A stretch of 64,000 nucleotides of DNA from Butyrivibrio hungatei NK4A153 (GTDB lineage Bacteria > Bacillota > Clostridia > Lachnospirales > Lachnospiraceae): positions 62,001 through 126,000 of the forward strand of contig NZ_AUJY01000012.1 of assembly GCF_000424465.1 (NCBI RefSeq). The letters are read 5' to 3'. Below the pieces are notes generated by a model that was not told where the DNA came from, did not search any database, and worked only from the letters and a program-made list of their open reading frames with translations. Of the stretch, positions 1 to 8,112 are shown one piece after another. The translations under genes and the position numbers were made by a program. Position 1 is the first letter of the stretch. Every line of letters starts with the position of its first letter.

Positions 1-793
1 CAGTATTGATTGAATCATATTCTGGGGGATTGTGCGTGTAATCCAGACACATATAATCGCGCAGATTAACGCTTGCCTGATCATATTCCCAGTATTCTTT
101 CCATTCGGGATGAAGTGCCCTAAAGGAGTGCTCGGAAACCAATAGAATAATAATTCCAAGTACAAGCGCAATTACCGGTTTTATAATGACTTTAAATTTT
201 GGAAGATTCTGCTGTTTGTAATTCGCTAAATAGAACACTGTTATAAATACTGCGAAAAAAGGGAGTGCCATTAACATACACTTAAAGCGTTCCGAGGTTC
301 CATATACAAAGAGCAATGCGCCCCATATCCAATGCAGATTCTCTTTGCATATCGAATGAAATATGATGATAAAGCCGGATATAATCCACAATGAAGCGGA
401 TTTGGTGTACTGCACCGCGATATAGTAGTCTCTCGCAAGTATGATATTTATAAAGACGGTTATTGCTTCAGCTAAAAAGAGATCGAATTTTTCAAGACAT
501 ATGCTGCAAGATGCAGATATAGAAATTACACTGAGGCCGACCATGATCCAATAATACCAATTGATCTGCGGGAGTATCATATTTAGAAGATAAGCAGGTA
601 CTCCATAGAGTATATTGCTGTATGGCATATAGAAGTTGAAGATATCTCCGAATGCCCCGGCGCTGATAAGATTTCTAAAAGTATCATCATTTCCGGCGTA
701 GTCAAGGCAACCGCCCATAATGCTGAAACCACACATTATTACTGTTGTAATGAAAATTAAGAGAGACTTATGCTTTGAGAATTGCGATTTCAT
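1..793 (-). CDS. Multi-spanning membrane protein, 3' end missing
   Basis: This minus-strand frame is open from an ATG at 793 to the window edge, so about 264 N-terminal residues are seen and the C-terminus is missing. I chose the ATG at 793 because GGAG lies six bases before it; an in-frame ATG at 805 has no such site. The N-terminus has a hydrophobic segment (about residues 9-27), then an acidic loop with a GNDD motif, followed by several further hydrophobic segments, as in polytopic glycosyltransferase-like or DUF6056-type membrane proteins. The gene directly upstream in transcription order (869-2434) has the same overall plan, so the two probably form a tandem, possibly paralogous pair acting at the cell surface. 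Function is unknown; the family call is by general resemblance only. Confidence 0.7.
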   Translation of the reverse strand, partial: MKSQFSKHKSLLIFITTVIMCGFSIMGGCLDYAGNDDTFRNLISAGAFGDIFNFYMPYSNILYGVPAYLLNMILPQINWYYWIMVGLSVISISASCSICLEKFDLFLAEAITVFINIILARDYYIAVQYTKSASLWIISGFIIIFHSICKENLHWIWGALLFVYGTSERFKCMLMALPFFAVFITVFYLANYKQQNLPKFKVIIKPVIALVLGIIILLVSEHSFRALHPEWKEYWEYDQASVNLRDYMCLDYTHNPPEYDSINT

Positions 794-841
794 TTTTTTC
801 TCCATGATATTTGAATAATGTATTTAGAAGAATTAGAGATA

Positions 842-864
842 GCGCCACCATGTAAGATGGCGCC
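842..864 (-). terminator. Weak hairpin between the two membrane-protein genes
   Basis: A GC-rich inverted repeat (GCGCCACCAT with ATGGCGC) lies directly beyond the stop codon of the 869-2434 gene. On the minus strand the following tract is only moderately T-rich (TATCTCTAATTCTT). On the plus strand the hairpin is followed by TTTTT, but no plus-strand gene ends here. It may be a partial terminator that lowers expression of the downstream membrane gene. Confidence 0.35.
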
Positions 865-868
865 ATTT

Positions 869-2434
869 TTATTGTTTTTGTTCCAAGAGATTATCATTAT
901 CAATGTTATCAATGTTGTATTTTTCAAACCATTCGGCTCTGGGAATGGATCTGCAACTGTTTTTCCCGTAGAAAGCTGAAGTCATATAGCTATTTATGTT
1001 TTCAGGGTCTGAAAATACAGGCATATGCATAAGAGGACCCTGCTCAAAGTTTATTTCGGGTACAACGACATCAGTGACTGTGGGATCTTCCATAAGTTGT
1101 TTTTGCAATCTCATTTGATTCCTGAAATCATCGGCTTGTCCGGAAAGATAATAGTCAAGGCAGATATAATCGGTATATTCTTTTACGCCGTGCCTTCCAA
1201 GAACCATAATAAACATGATGGCAATTACGCTTAATATTGTTCCGATTGTTTCGGCATATTCCGGAAGTCGGAACTTGATACTCTTTACTGTATAAGCCCA
1301 GCCGCACAGATATATGACTATAGCGATCATACATGAAAAGCATATCCACAAGTTAAAGTTCATATAGCCTGAAGACGGTGTGTTGCCGGTATACATTCTG
1401 GGAGCATAGACGCTCGCATTTAGAAGGAACAGTGTTATAACGAATAACAGCGGATGTGCAAATACATGATTGTTTATATTAAATCTGTTTTGTTTAAAAA
1501 ACGCACATGTAATAAGCACTACTATAATAAGAGCAATGAGAATAAAGCTCTTTTCCGCAAAGAAGTATGTTGCGGCATCTTGTACTGAAAAAACTATACT
1601 GCTAACTATTGTTGCGATTAAACCACCGGCAGGTTCAGCACCTTCAGCTAAATCTGCGGCTGCCCTGTTTGCATTTCCGGGAGCAATCATGCTGATTCCA
1701 AGACCAATTAATTCCAAAACATAAGGAATGATCAAGAAAAGATCTTTTTTATCGCTTCTATTCTCTATCATGTATTTGACGAGCAAAAGAATAATCCCTG
1801 ACAAGAAAACCAGGAGAGAAGCAGGATATGTAGCGCCTCCCAATAAGGTATATCCAAGCGAGATCCATATCAGATCTGATAGTTTGTTAAGTGTTAAAAA
1901 TCGATCTGTAAGAGCAATCGTGACAAGCGATAAGCAGAATGGCATGCAGTAATGTATACAGCCAACCCACCAGAAAAATGCTGCTTTCTGTGAAGGAACC
2001 AACTGGAAACTGAAAAGAAGGAAGATTGCAGCAACCATTAACCAATAAAAGCCGTCAATTTTCCATTTTACTTTTAAGAAATAATAAGAAAAATAGCATA
2101 CTGCAGCAATCTGCATGATCATAAAAATATATGGAACAATTACGTATGCGCTGTCGGAAAAGACTTCCGGATGAAGGCAAAAGGCAAAGACATCAAACCA
2201 AGTTCCCTGCCAATTGTGCCATATGTCTACTGTGGTTTTACATGCAGCAGAAACGGCTGCCAACACGGAACCGGTAGAAAGATATGCCAAGTGAGGACCC
2301 GAGCCATAGTTATAATCGTCTCCTGATGCACAGTCATATCCTGCAATAATGCATATTGGAATAATAGAAATGAAAAAAAATGAGATGAGTAGGGACAATA
2401 CAAATTTCTGATGCTTGTAGATCCAATTAAACAT
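869..2434 (-). CDS. Polytopic membrane protein, DUF6056-like
   Basis: The product is 521 residues, predicted to sit in the cytoplasmic membrane with roughly 11-12 hydrophobic segments. A first segment at about residues 12-31 is followed by an outside loop with an acidic motif (ASGDDYNYG, about 36-44) and a WHNWQGTW stretch. Such loops are typical of GT-C-like or DUF6056 proteins, where acidic residues near the first loop may bind metal or a lipid-linked sugar. The C-terminal 110 residues are soluble. The start is supported by GAGGAA five bases upstream of the ATG. A second membrane protein of similar layout follows 75 bases downstream. A role in cell-surface glycan assembly is inference; no catalytic residue was assigned. 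Confidence 0.6.
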   Translation of the reverse strand: MFNWIYKHQKFVLSLLISFFFISIIPICIIAGYDCASGDDYNYGSGPHLAYLSTGSVLAAVSAACKTTVDIWHNWQGTWFDVFAFCLHPEVFSDSAYVIVPYIFMIMQIAAVCYFSYYFLKVKWKIDGFYWLMVAAIFLLFSFQLVPSQKAAFFWWVGCIHYCMPFCLSLVTIALTDRFLTLNKLSDLIWISLGYTLLGGATYPASLLVFLSGIILLLVKYMIENRSDKKDLFLIIPYVLELIGLGISMIAPGNANRAAADLAEGAEPAGGLIATIVSSIVFSVQDAATYFFAEKSFILIALIIVVLITCAFFKQNRFNINNHVFAHPLLFVITLFLLNASVYAPRMYTGNTPSSGYMNFNLWICFSCMIAIVIYLCGWAYTVKSIKFRLPEYAETIGTILSVIAIMFIMVLGRHGVKEYTDYICLDYYLSGQADDFRNQMRLQKQLMEDPTVTDVVVPEINFEQGPLMHMPVFSDPENINSYMTSAFYGKNSCRSIPRAEWFEKYNIDNIDNDNLLEQKQ

Positions 2435-2481
2435 AGTTTCCTCACTGTAATTACGTGCACAACTATTTTGATAAAAAAGAG

Positions 2482-2510
2482 CAAAAAAATTCCCCGAAAC
2501 CTATTCGGGG
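2482..2510 (-). terminator. Rho-independent terminator of minus-strand tRNA-Gly
   Basis: The stem CCCCGAA/TTCGGGG with a five-base loop is followed on the minus strand by AATTTTTTT. It lies eight bases beyond the tRNA 3' end, so it terminates the single-tRNA transcript. Confidence 0.9.
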
Positions 2511-2517
2511 TTCTTAG

Positions 2518-2590
2518 AGCGATAGACGGGGCTCGAACCCGCGGTCTCGACCTTGGCAAGGTCGCGCGTTACCAACTACGCCACTATCGC
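2518..2590 (-). tRNA. tRNA-Gly (GCC), copy 1
   Basis: This is a 73-base cloverleaf on the minus strand. The acceptor stem is GCGATAG/CTATCGC with discriminator T, the D arm contains AGTTGGTA, the anticodon stem is CGACC/GGTCG with loop TTGCCAA (anticodon GCC), and the T arm carries TTCGAGC. CCA is not encoded. It has its own promoter and terminator. The same 73 bases, plus two more, occur on the plus strand at 4048-4120. Confidence 0.97.
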
Positions 2591-2625
2591 ATTTACGTGG
2601 TCATCACAACTGTGACAACGAATTG

Positions 2626-2654
2626 ATTTTAGAATAAATTTACTACATTGTCAA
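2626..2654 (-). promoter_or_regulatory. Promoter of minus-strand tRNA-Gly
   Basis: Read on the minus strand, a perfect -35 TTGACA (2649-2654) is followed after 17 bases by TAAAAT (2626-2631). The tRNA begins 36 bases downstream of the -10. This is a strong constitutive-type sigma-A promoter, as expected for a stable RNA gene. Confidence 0.85.
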
Positions 2655-2731
2655 CATGTATTTGCAAAAATGTGGTATATTATCTTGCGTTGATAGAATT
2701 TTAATTATGTAAATATAGAGAGGACATAGAT

Positions 2732-3964
2732 TTGGATATAAAAATTTCTGATGCCAAGGCATTTCTGAAAAAAGGACAGGGTCGAGAGCTTAAGGCAGGA
2801 GGACTCTGGGTTTACGATAATGAAATAGACAGAGTGGAAGGCTCTTTTGATAACGGAGACATTATAGAACTTCATGATTTTGACGGTTATTTCATGGGAT
2901 ATGGTTTTATCAATACTGTATCTAAGATCAGAGTCAGAATGATGTCCAGAAAGAAGGATCATCCGATTACCAAGGAGCTTATAGAAAAGAGAATTCGTGA
3001 TGCCTGGGAATATAGAAAGGCTGTTATGGCAACAAATGAGCCTATTGAGCAGCTCTCTTGCAGACTTATTTTTGGAGAAGCAGATTTCTTACCCGGAATT
3101 ACGATTGATAAGTTCTCGGATGTTCTTGTAATTGAGTCACTTGCTCTTGGAACGGACAGAATGAAAGAGCTTATTATCGATCTTTGTAAAAAGGTTCTTC
3201 TTGAAGACGGAGTTAAGATCCGTGGCGTTTACGAGCGAAGCGATGCAAAGGTTAGAGAACTCGAGGGGCTTGAGAGAGTTAAGGGATTTATCGGAGATCC
3301 CTTCGATACAAAAGTTATCATTACCGAGAATGGGGTCAAGTATTACGTTGATGTTGAAAATGGCCAGAAGACAGGATTTTTCCTTGATCAGAAGAATAAC
3401 AGAAAAGCCATAGCTTCTTTTTGTAAGGGTAAAAAGGTGCTGGACTGCTTCACACATACAGGCTCATTTGCGCTTAACTGCGCCGCAAACGGAGCGGAGT
3501 CGGTTCTTGGTGTCGATGCATCAGATCTTGGATGCAAGCAGGCTGAAGAAAACGCTGAGCTCAACGGACTTGAGAATATAGCGAAATTCCAATGTGCCGA
3601 CGTATTTGAACTTCTTCCCGACCTTGAGAAAAAAGGCGAAAAGTTTGATGTTGTTATTCTCGATCCTCCGGCATTTACAAAGTCCAGAGCTTCAGTTAAG
3701 AAAGCAACAACAGGATATAAAGAGATCAATATGCGCGGAATGAAGCTTGTTAAAGACGGTGGATATCTCGCAACATGCTCTTGTTCACACTTTATGGATG
3801 AGGAACTTTTCCTCAAAACAATTCAGGATGCAGCAAGAGATGCGCACAAGAGGCTCAAGCAGGTTGAATTCAGGCAACAGGCGGCAGACCATCCGATTCT
3901 TGTAGGCGGAGCTGCGTCATATTACCTTAAATTCGTAATATATCAGGTTTGTGATGAGATGTAA
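2732..3964 (+). CDS. rlmI: Class I SAM-dependent rRNA methyltransferase (RlmI-like)
   Basis: The 410-residue product matches the RlmI/YccW family, which methylates a cytosine at C5 in 23S rRNA. A PUA RNA-binding domain fills about residues 1-75. The Rossmann methyltransferase domain carries motif I (LDCFTHTGSFALN, about 235) and the DPPAF motif (about 310). The conserved FFLDQKNNR segment is near 213, and a CSC segment near 350 could supply the catalytic cysteine. The start is TTG at 2732, with AGAGGA seven to eight bases upstream; no ATG fits. It is transcribed alone, between two inverted tRNA-Gly genes. Exact rRNA target not verifiable here. Confidence 0.85.
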   Translation: MDIKISDAKAFLKKGQGRELKAGGLWVYDNEIDRVEGSFDNGDIIELHDFDGYFMGYGFINTVSKIRVRMMSRKKDHPITKELIEKRIRDAWEYRKAVMATNEPIEQLSCRLIFGEADFLPGITIDKFSDVLVIESLALGTDRMKELIIDLCKKVLLEDGVKIRGVYERSDAKVRELEGLERVKGFIGDPFDTKVIITENGVKYYVDVENGQKTGFFLDQKNNRKAIASFCKGKKVLDCFTHTGSFALNCAANGAESVLGVDASDLGCKQAEENAELNGLENIAKFQCADVFELLPDLEKKGEKFDVVILDPPAFTKSRASVKKATTGYKEINMRGMKLVKDGGYLATCSCSHFMDEELFLKTIQDAARDAHKRLKQVEFRQQAADHPILVGGAASYYLKFVIYQVCDEM

Positions 3965-3983
3965 TAAGAATAATTATTTTCTG

Positions 3984-4012
3984 TTGACATATTTTTCTGA
4001 TTGGTATAACAT
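3984..4012 (+). promoter_or_regulatory. Promoter of plus-strand tRNA-Gly
   Basis: TTGACA (3984-3989) is followed by overlapping -10 candidates TATAAC (4005-4010, spacer 15) and TAACAT (4007-4012, spacer 17). A small hairpin GTCGC-GCAA-GCGAC (4023-4036) sits in the leader just before the tRNA. Confidence 0.7.
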
Positions 4013-4047
4013 TACTATTGCTGTCGCGCAAGCGACTTTAAATATAA

Positions 4048-4120
4048 GCGATAGTGGCGTAGTTGGTAACGCGCGACCTTGCCAAGGTCGAGACCGCGGG
4101 TTCGAGCCCCGTCTATCGCT
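4048..4120 (+). tRNA. tRNA-Gly (GCC), copy 2
   Basis: Identical over all 73 bases to the minus-strand copy at 2518-2590, including anticodon GCC and discriminator T; the identity extends two bases past the 3' end. Promoter, leader and terminator sequences differ from copy 1, so only the tRNA itself is conserved. The two copies form a 75-base inverted repeat separated by about 1.45 kb. Confidence 0.97.
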
Positions 4121-4125
4121 CTTAA

Positions 4126-4157
4126 AACCTCAGATTTGATCATCTGAGGTTTTTTTC
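4126..4157 (+). terminator. Terminator of plus-strand tRNA-Gly
   Basis: A ten-base stem (AACCTCAGAT with ATCTGAGGTT) is followed by TTTTTTT. Confidence 0.92.
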
Positions 4158-4258
4158 ATACTTGTAAATCAGAATGGTCATCACCGGTTTACATATCACT
4201 ACTTCCTACTGCCTTTGACGCGCTGAAGTATTATTTTGGCATTGCGAAAAAGTTTTCA

Positions 4259-4316
4259 TTGACATTTGCCCATTAATCTCGATTATAATTACTATATGAG
4301 ATTGTATACATGTATA
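4259..4316 (+). promoter_or_regulatory. Promoter and possible operator of the opp operon
   Basis: TTGACA (4259-4264) and TATAAT (4284-4289) are separated by 19 bases; ATTATA at 4282 would give a 17-base spacer. A perfect 12-base palindrome, TATACATGTATA, occupies 4305-4316, just after the expected transcription start and before the AGGAGG of oppA. That position would suit a repressor operator, but no regulator is encoded beside it. Confidence 0.65.
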
Positions 4317-4338
4317 AGGTATATAGGAGGAATTATCC

Positions 4339-6033
4339 ATGAAGAAAAAGTTATTATCAATCGTGCTTGCTTCAGCACTTACGCTTAGCATGATTGGTTG
4401 CGGAAGTTCTGCAGTAAGCGGCGTGTCAGAGCAGAATGACACTACTTCAAATGAAACAGATCCGGCTGATTCAAAAAAAAGTGCGGAAGGGAATCTCAAT
4501 GTTATGATTGAGACACCTGTTGAATCGCTTGATCCTCAGCAGGCTACAGACGGTACATCTTTTGAAGTTATCGCTGACTATACAGATGGCCTTATGCAGA
4601 TGGATGCAGACGGAAAGGCAGTAAATGCTCTTGCTGATAGGGTAGATATTTCGGAAGATGGTCTTACCTATACCTTCCATATCCGCAATGATGCAAACTG
4701 GAGTAATGGACGTCCTGTAACTGCAGCAGACTTCGTATTTGCTTGGCAGAGAGCAGTTGATCCCGAAGTTGCTTCTGAGTATTCATATATGCTCAGTGAT
4801 ATCGGACAGATTGTAAATGCCCAGGAAATCATAGATGGAACAAAGGATAAGCATGAGCTTGGTGTAAAAGCAGTTGATGAAAAGACTCTTGAAGTTAAGC
4901 TTAATGTACCTGTAAGCTATTTCCTCAGTCTTATGTATTTCCCGACATTCTATCCGGTAAACCAGACGTTCTTTGAGAGCTGTGCAGATACATATGCAAC
5001 GAGCCCCGAGACAACTCTTTCAAATGGAGCATTCATCCTTGATGAGTACCAGCCGGCAGCAACAACGATTCGTCTTATCAAGAACCCTGACTACTATGAT
5101 TCAGACAAAGTTAAACTTGTGGCTCTTAACTATCAGGTAATTCAGGATTCACAGCAGGCTCTTATGAGTTACCAGAGCGGAGATCTTGATACTACTCTTG
5201 TTAACGGTGAGCAGGTTGATCAGGTAAAAGACGATCCTTCATATAAGGCAATCGGTGCAGGATATCTCTGGTACATCAGCCCTAACATGAAAGAAGTAAA
5301 GGAACTTCAGAATAAAAATATTCGTTATGCCATCACAATGGCACTTAACCGTGAAGCAATTACAACAGATGTTCTTAAGGATGGTTCAGCTCCTACTTAT
5401 ACGGCAGTCCCTATGGACTTTGCAACCGGCCCTGACGGATCGGATTTCTCAGCCAATCAGGAGAAGTTCAAAGATGTTTGCAGATATGATGCAGATGCAG
5501 CCGTAGAATATTGGAACAATGGACTTGAAGAACTTGGCGAAAAAGAAATTACTGTAACAATGATTCACGATGCAGACGATGCTCCAATCAAGGTGGCACA
5601 GGTTGTTAAGGAACAGCTTGAGACAACTCTTCCGGGACTTACTGTTGAACTTCAGCAGATGCCCAAGAAGGAAAGGGTTCAGCGTATGCAGGAAGGTGAT
5701 TTTGAACTTGGTCTTACACGTTGGGGACCTGACTACGCAGATCCTATGACATACCTCGGAATGTGGGTAACAAAGAATGCCAACAACTATGGCTTCTGGA
5801 GCAATTCTGAATACGATGAGATCATTGCTGATTGTACAACAGGTTCGACAGCAATGGATCCAAAAGCACGTTGGACAGCACTATATAGGGCAGAAAAGCT
5901 TGTAATGGATGAAGCGGTTATTTTCCCGCTTTATACACAGTGCAATGCAGAGCTTATTTCAACAAACGTAAGTGGTATTGAATTCCACCCTGTAGCACTT
6001 AACAGAGTTTACAAGAATGCAGAAAAGAAATAA
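4339..6033 (+). CDS. oppA: Oligopeptide ABC transporter substrate-binding lipoprotein
   Basis: This 564-residue lipoprotein belongs to the OppA/DppA family (SBP family 5). It binds peptides outside the membrane and hands them to OppBC. A signal peptide with basic start and hydrophobic core ends at Cys21 (lipobox MIGC), and an acidic, serine-rich linker follows to about residue 50. The mature domain begins with NVMIETPVESLDPQQ and contains the family segment LTYTFHIRNDANWSNG with later ADFVFAWQRAVDPE. The length is normal for the family. AGGAGG lies nine bases before the ATG. It is the first gene of a five-gene operon, and a hairpin follows it that probably makes it the most abundant product. 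Substrate range cannot be read from sequence. Confidence 0.95.
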   Translation: MKKKLLSIVLASALTLSMIGCGSSAVSGVSEQNDTTSNETDPADSKKSAEGNLNVMIETPVESLDPQQATDGTSFEVIADYTDGLMQMDADGKAVNALADRVDISEDGLTYTFHIRNDANWSNGRPVTAADFVFAWQRAVDPEVASEYSYMLSDIGQIVNAQEIIDGTKDKHELGVKAVDEKTLEVKLNVPVSYFLSLMYFPTFYPVNQTFFESCADTYATSPETTLSNGAFILDEYQPAATTIRLIKNPDYYDSDKVKLVALNYQVIQDSQQALMSYQSGDLDTTLVNGEQVDQVKDDPSYKAIGAGYLWYISPNMKEVKELQNKNIRYAITMALNREAITTDVLKDGSAPTYTAVPMDFATGPDGSDFSANQEKFKDVCRYDADAAVEYWNNGLEELGEKEITVTMIHDADDAPIKVAQVVKEQLETTLPGLTVELQQMPKKERVQRMQEGDFELGLTRWGPDYADPMTYLGMWVTKNANNYGFWSNSEYDEIIADCTTGSTAMDPKARWTALYRAEKLVMDEAVIFPLYTQCNAELISTNVSGIEFHPVALNRVYKNAEKK

Positions 6034-6054
6034 TTAAATAAATTAAAATTATGG

Positions 6055-6092
6055 CGAGAGGAAGAGTAGTGTTTTTTCTACTTTTCATCTCG
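6055..6092 (+). terminator. Intercistronic hairpin after oppA (partial terminator)
   Basis: A 15-base imperfect stem runs from CGAGAGGAAGAGTAG to CTACTTTTCATCTCG and is followed by TTTTAATCTTTT. It lies between oppA and oppB. Such hairpins often stabilise the oppA message and let only part of transcription continue, giving more binding protein than permease. Confidence 0.7.
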
Positions 6093-6113
6093 TTTTAATC
6101 TTTTGGGGTAGCT

Positions 6114-7049
6114 ATGAAAAAATATGTATTAAAACGAGTGATCACAGCAATCTTTACATTGCTGGCAATTACACTGATTCTTTTTATACTGATGCAGCTT
6201 ATGCCGGGCTCACCGTTTAATGATGAGAAGCTGAATGAATCTCAAAAAGCTGCGTTGTACGCCAAATATGGACTGGATAAACCGATTGTCATTCAGTTTT
6301 TTCATTATGTTGTCAATATGTTCAAAGGAGACCTTGGAGTCAGCTACAAGATTTCCAAGAATACCCCTATCACACAGCTGATCGCATCCAGACTTCCGAT
6401 TTCTATCGGCGTTGGATTTGCTGCAGTATTTATAGGGGCAATAATTGGCCTTTTATTGGGACTTCTTGCGGCGTTCAAAAGAGATACCGCTTGGGATACG
6501 TTTGCAACAGTAATCTCAGTTATCGGCGTATCGGTTCCGTCATATGTTTTTGCACTGGCACTTTCTTATCAGTTCGGATTTAAGCTGGACTGGTTCCCTA
6601 TGCTCTATTCGGCAAAGGATGTTGTTCGTTCAAGTGTATTACCTTCAGTATCACTTTCCATGTTTACTATGGCTTCAATTGCAAGATTCACGAGAGCAGA
6701 AATGATTGAAGTTTTGGGCTCGGATTATATGCTTCTTGCTGAATCCAAGGGACTTTCGGGAAATAAGCTTGTGTTTTCACATGCTCTCAGAAATGCCCTT
6801 ATTCCTATTATTACAGTATTGGCGCCACTTGTTGTTGATCTTATGACAGGTTCGCTTGTTGTTGAAAAAATCTTTTCTATACCAGGAGTAGGTTCATTGT
6901 TAGTAAACGCAATCCAGTCTAATGACTATAACGTTGTTATAGCTCTTAGCTTTATATATTCAGCTATGTACATCGGCATCATGCTTGTTGTAGATATTCT
7001 CTACGGCGTGATAGATCCCAGAATTCGTGTGGCAAAGGAGGGAGACTGA
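6114..7049 (+). CDS. oppB: Oligopeptide ABC transporter permease OppB
   Basis: The 311-residue protein has the six-helix layout of OppB/DppB permeases. The N-terminal helix (about 9-29) is followed by an outside segment containing MPGSPF. The EAA-type loop that contacts the ATPases is near residues 195-225 (RAEMIEVLGSDYMLLAESKG and following HALRNALIPI). It forms the channel with OppC in the cytoplasmic membrane. The start ATG is preceded by GGGG at short distance. Its stop lies one base before the oppC start, so the two genes are probably translationally coupled. Confidence 0.95.
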   Translation: MKKYVLKRVITAIFTLLAITLILFILMQLMPGSPFNDEKLNESQKAALYAKYGLDKPIVIQFFHYVVNMFKGDLGVSYKISKNTPITQLIASRLPISIGVGFAAVFIGAIIGLLLGLLAAFKRDTAWDTFATVISVIGVSVPSYVFALALSYQFGFKLDWFPMLYSAKDVVRSSVLPSVSLSMFTMASIARFTRAEMIEVLGSDYMLLAESKGLSGNKLVFSHALRNALIPIITVLAPLVVDLMTGSLVVEKIFSIPGVGSLLVNAIQSNDYNVVIALSFIYSAMYIGIMLVVDILYGVIDPRIRVAKEGD

Positions 7050-7050
7050 T

Positions 7051-8106
7051 ATGGCAGAAGCAACTTTTGATAAGGCAAACTCCTATGTCCCTGTAGAAGC
7101 GGATTTCAGATTAAAAGGAAAAACAGCGGATGATTATGTTGATACAAATTTTGCGTCGCAGAATTTTTGGAAAGAAGTAGTAGCAAGATTTTGGCGTAAG
7201 AAGAGCGCTGTTATAGGTCTTGTCTTTGTTCTTATTATTTCATTTTTTGCCTTTATAGGTCCTGTGATGAATGAATATACATATTCGGGACAGAACTTAG
7301 AGAATAAGAATCTTGCACCGAGAATACCGATCATTGAGTACACAGGCTTTTTTGACGGACATGAAAATATCAAGACTACATCAGGCACCAAGACAGTGAA
7401 CTATTACTTTGAAAAAAAGTTGCCTGATACATTTTACTGGTTTGGAAGCGATAACTTTGGCAGAGATATCTGGACCAGAACATGGTCGGGAGCACAGGTT
7501 TCGCTTATTATCGCTGTTGCGGCAGCTATTATCGATATGATCATCGGTATGAGTTACGGTCTTATTTCCGGATACTTTGGAGGCAAAGTGGACATGGTAC
7601 TTCAGAGAATCTTAGAGATTGCCAACGGTATTCCAAGGCTTGTAATAGTTACGCTTCTTCTCCTGTTATTTAAGCCGGGTATGATCACTATAATCATAGC
7701 CCTTATGCTCACCGAGTGGGTTGGAATGAGTAGAATTGCCAGAGCAGAGATGCTTAAGTTAAAAGAGCAGGAATTTGTCCTTGCATCCAGAACTTTAGGT
7801 GCGGGAAATATGCATATCATATTTAGTGAGGTACTTCCAAACATTATCGGACCTATTATCACACAGGTTATGTTCTCTATTCCTACAGCTATTTTTACAG
7901 AAGCGTTTCTTTCGTTTGTAGGACTTGGAATCCCTGTACCTAGGTGCTCGCTGGGATCACTTATTTCTGAAGGATTTAACAGCTTTACAACACATCCTTA
8001 TCAGATAATTCCGCCTATCATCGTTATGGCTCTTTTGATGCTTAGTTTTAACCTTGTGGCAGACGGGCTCAGAGAAGCGCTTGATCCAAAGTTAAAGGAG
8101 ATGTGA
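7051..8106 (+). CDS. oppC: Oligopeptide ABC transporter permease OppC
   Basis: This is the second permease half, 351 residues from the ATG at 7051. That start has GGAGGG eight bases upstream; an in-frame GTG at 7027 has no comparable site and would overlap oppB. The protein has an N-terminal cytoplasmic tail, a first helix at about 50-70, a long extracytoplasmic loop (about 75-135) typical of OppC, and five further helices. The EAA loop (RAEMLKLKEQEFVLASRTLG, about 230-250) docks onto the ATPase subunits. Followed closely by oppD. Confidence 0.95.
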   Translation: MAEATFDKANSYVPVEADFRLKGKTADDYVDTNFASQNFWKEVVARFWRKKSAVIGLVFVLIISFFAFIGPVMNEYTYSGQNLENKNLAPRIPIIEYTGFFDGHENIKTTSGTKTVNYYFEKKLPDTFYWFGSDNFGRDIWTRTWSGAQVSLIIAVAAAIIDMIIGMSYGLISGYFGGKVDMVLQRILEIANGIPRLVIVTLLLLLFKPGMITIIIALMLTEWVGMSRIARAEMLKLKEQEFVLASRTLGAGNMHIIFSEVLPNIIGPIITQVMFSIPTAIFTEAFLSFVGLGIPVPRCSLGSLISEGFNSFTTHPYQIIPPIIVMALLMLSFNLVADGLREALDPKLKEM

Positions 8107-8112
8107 TCTGAC

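Noticed and set aside
2227-2559. 110-residue minus-strand frame overlapping the membrane gene and tRNA-Gly
   Set aside because: It runs through the tRNA and its terminator and in another frame of the membrane-protein gene; no ribosome-binding site.
3951-4139. 62-residue plus-strand frame across the tRNA-Gly copy
   Set aside because: It is a translation of the tRNA promoter, leader and tRNA itself.
7027-7050. GTG start for oppC at 7027
   Set aside because: The ATG at 7051 has GGAGGG at good distance; the GTG would lie within oppB without its own site.
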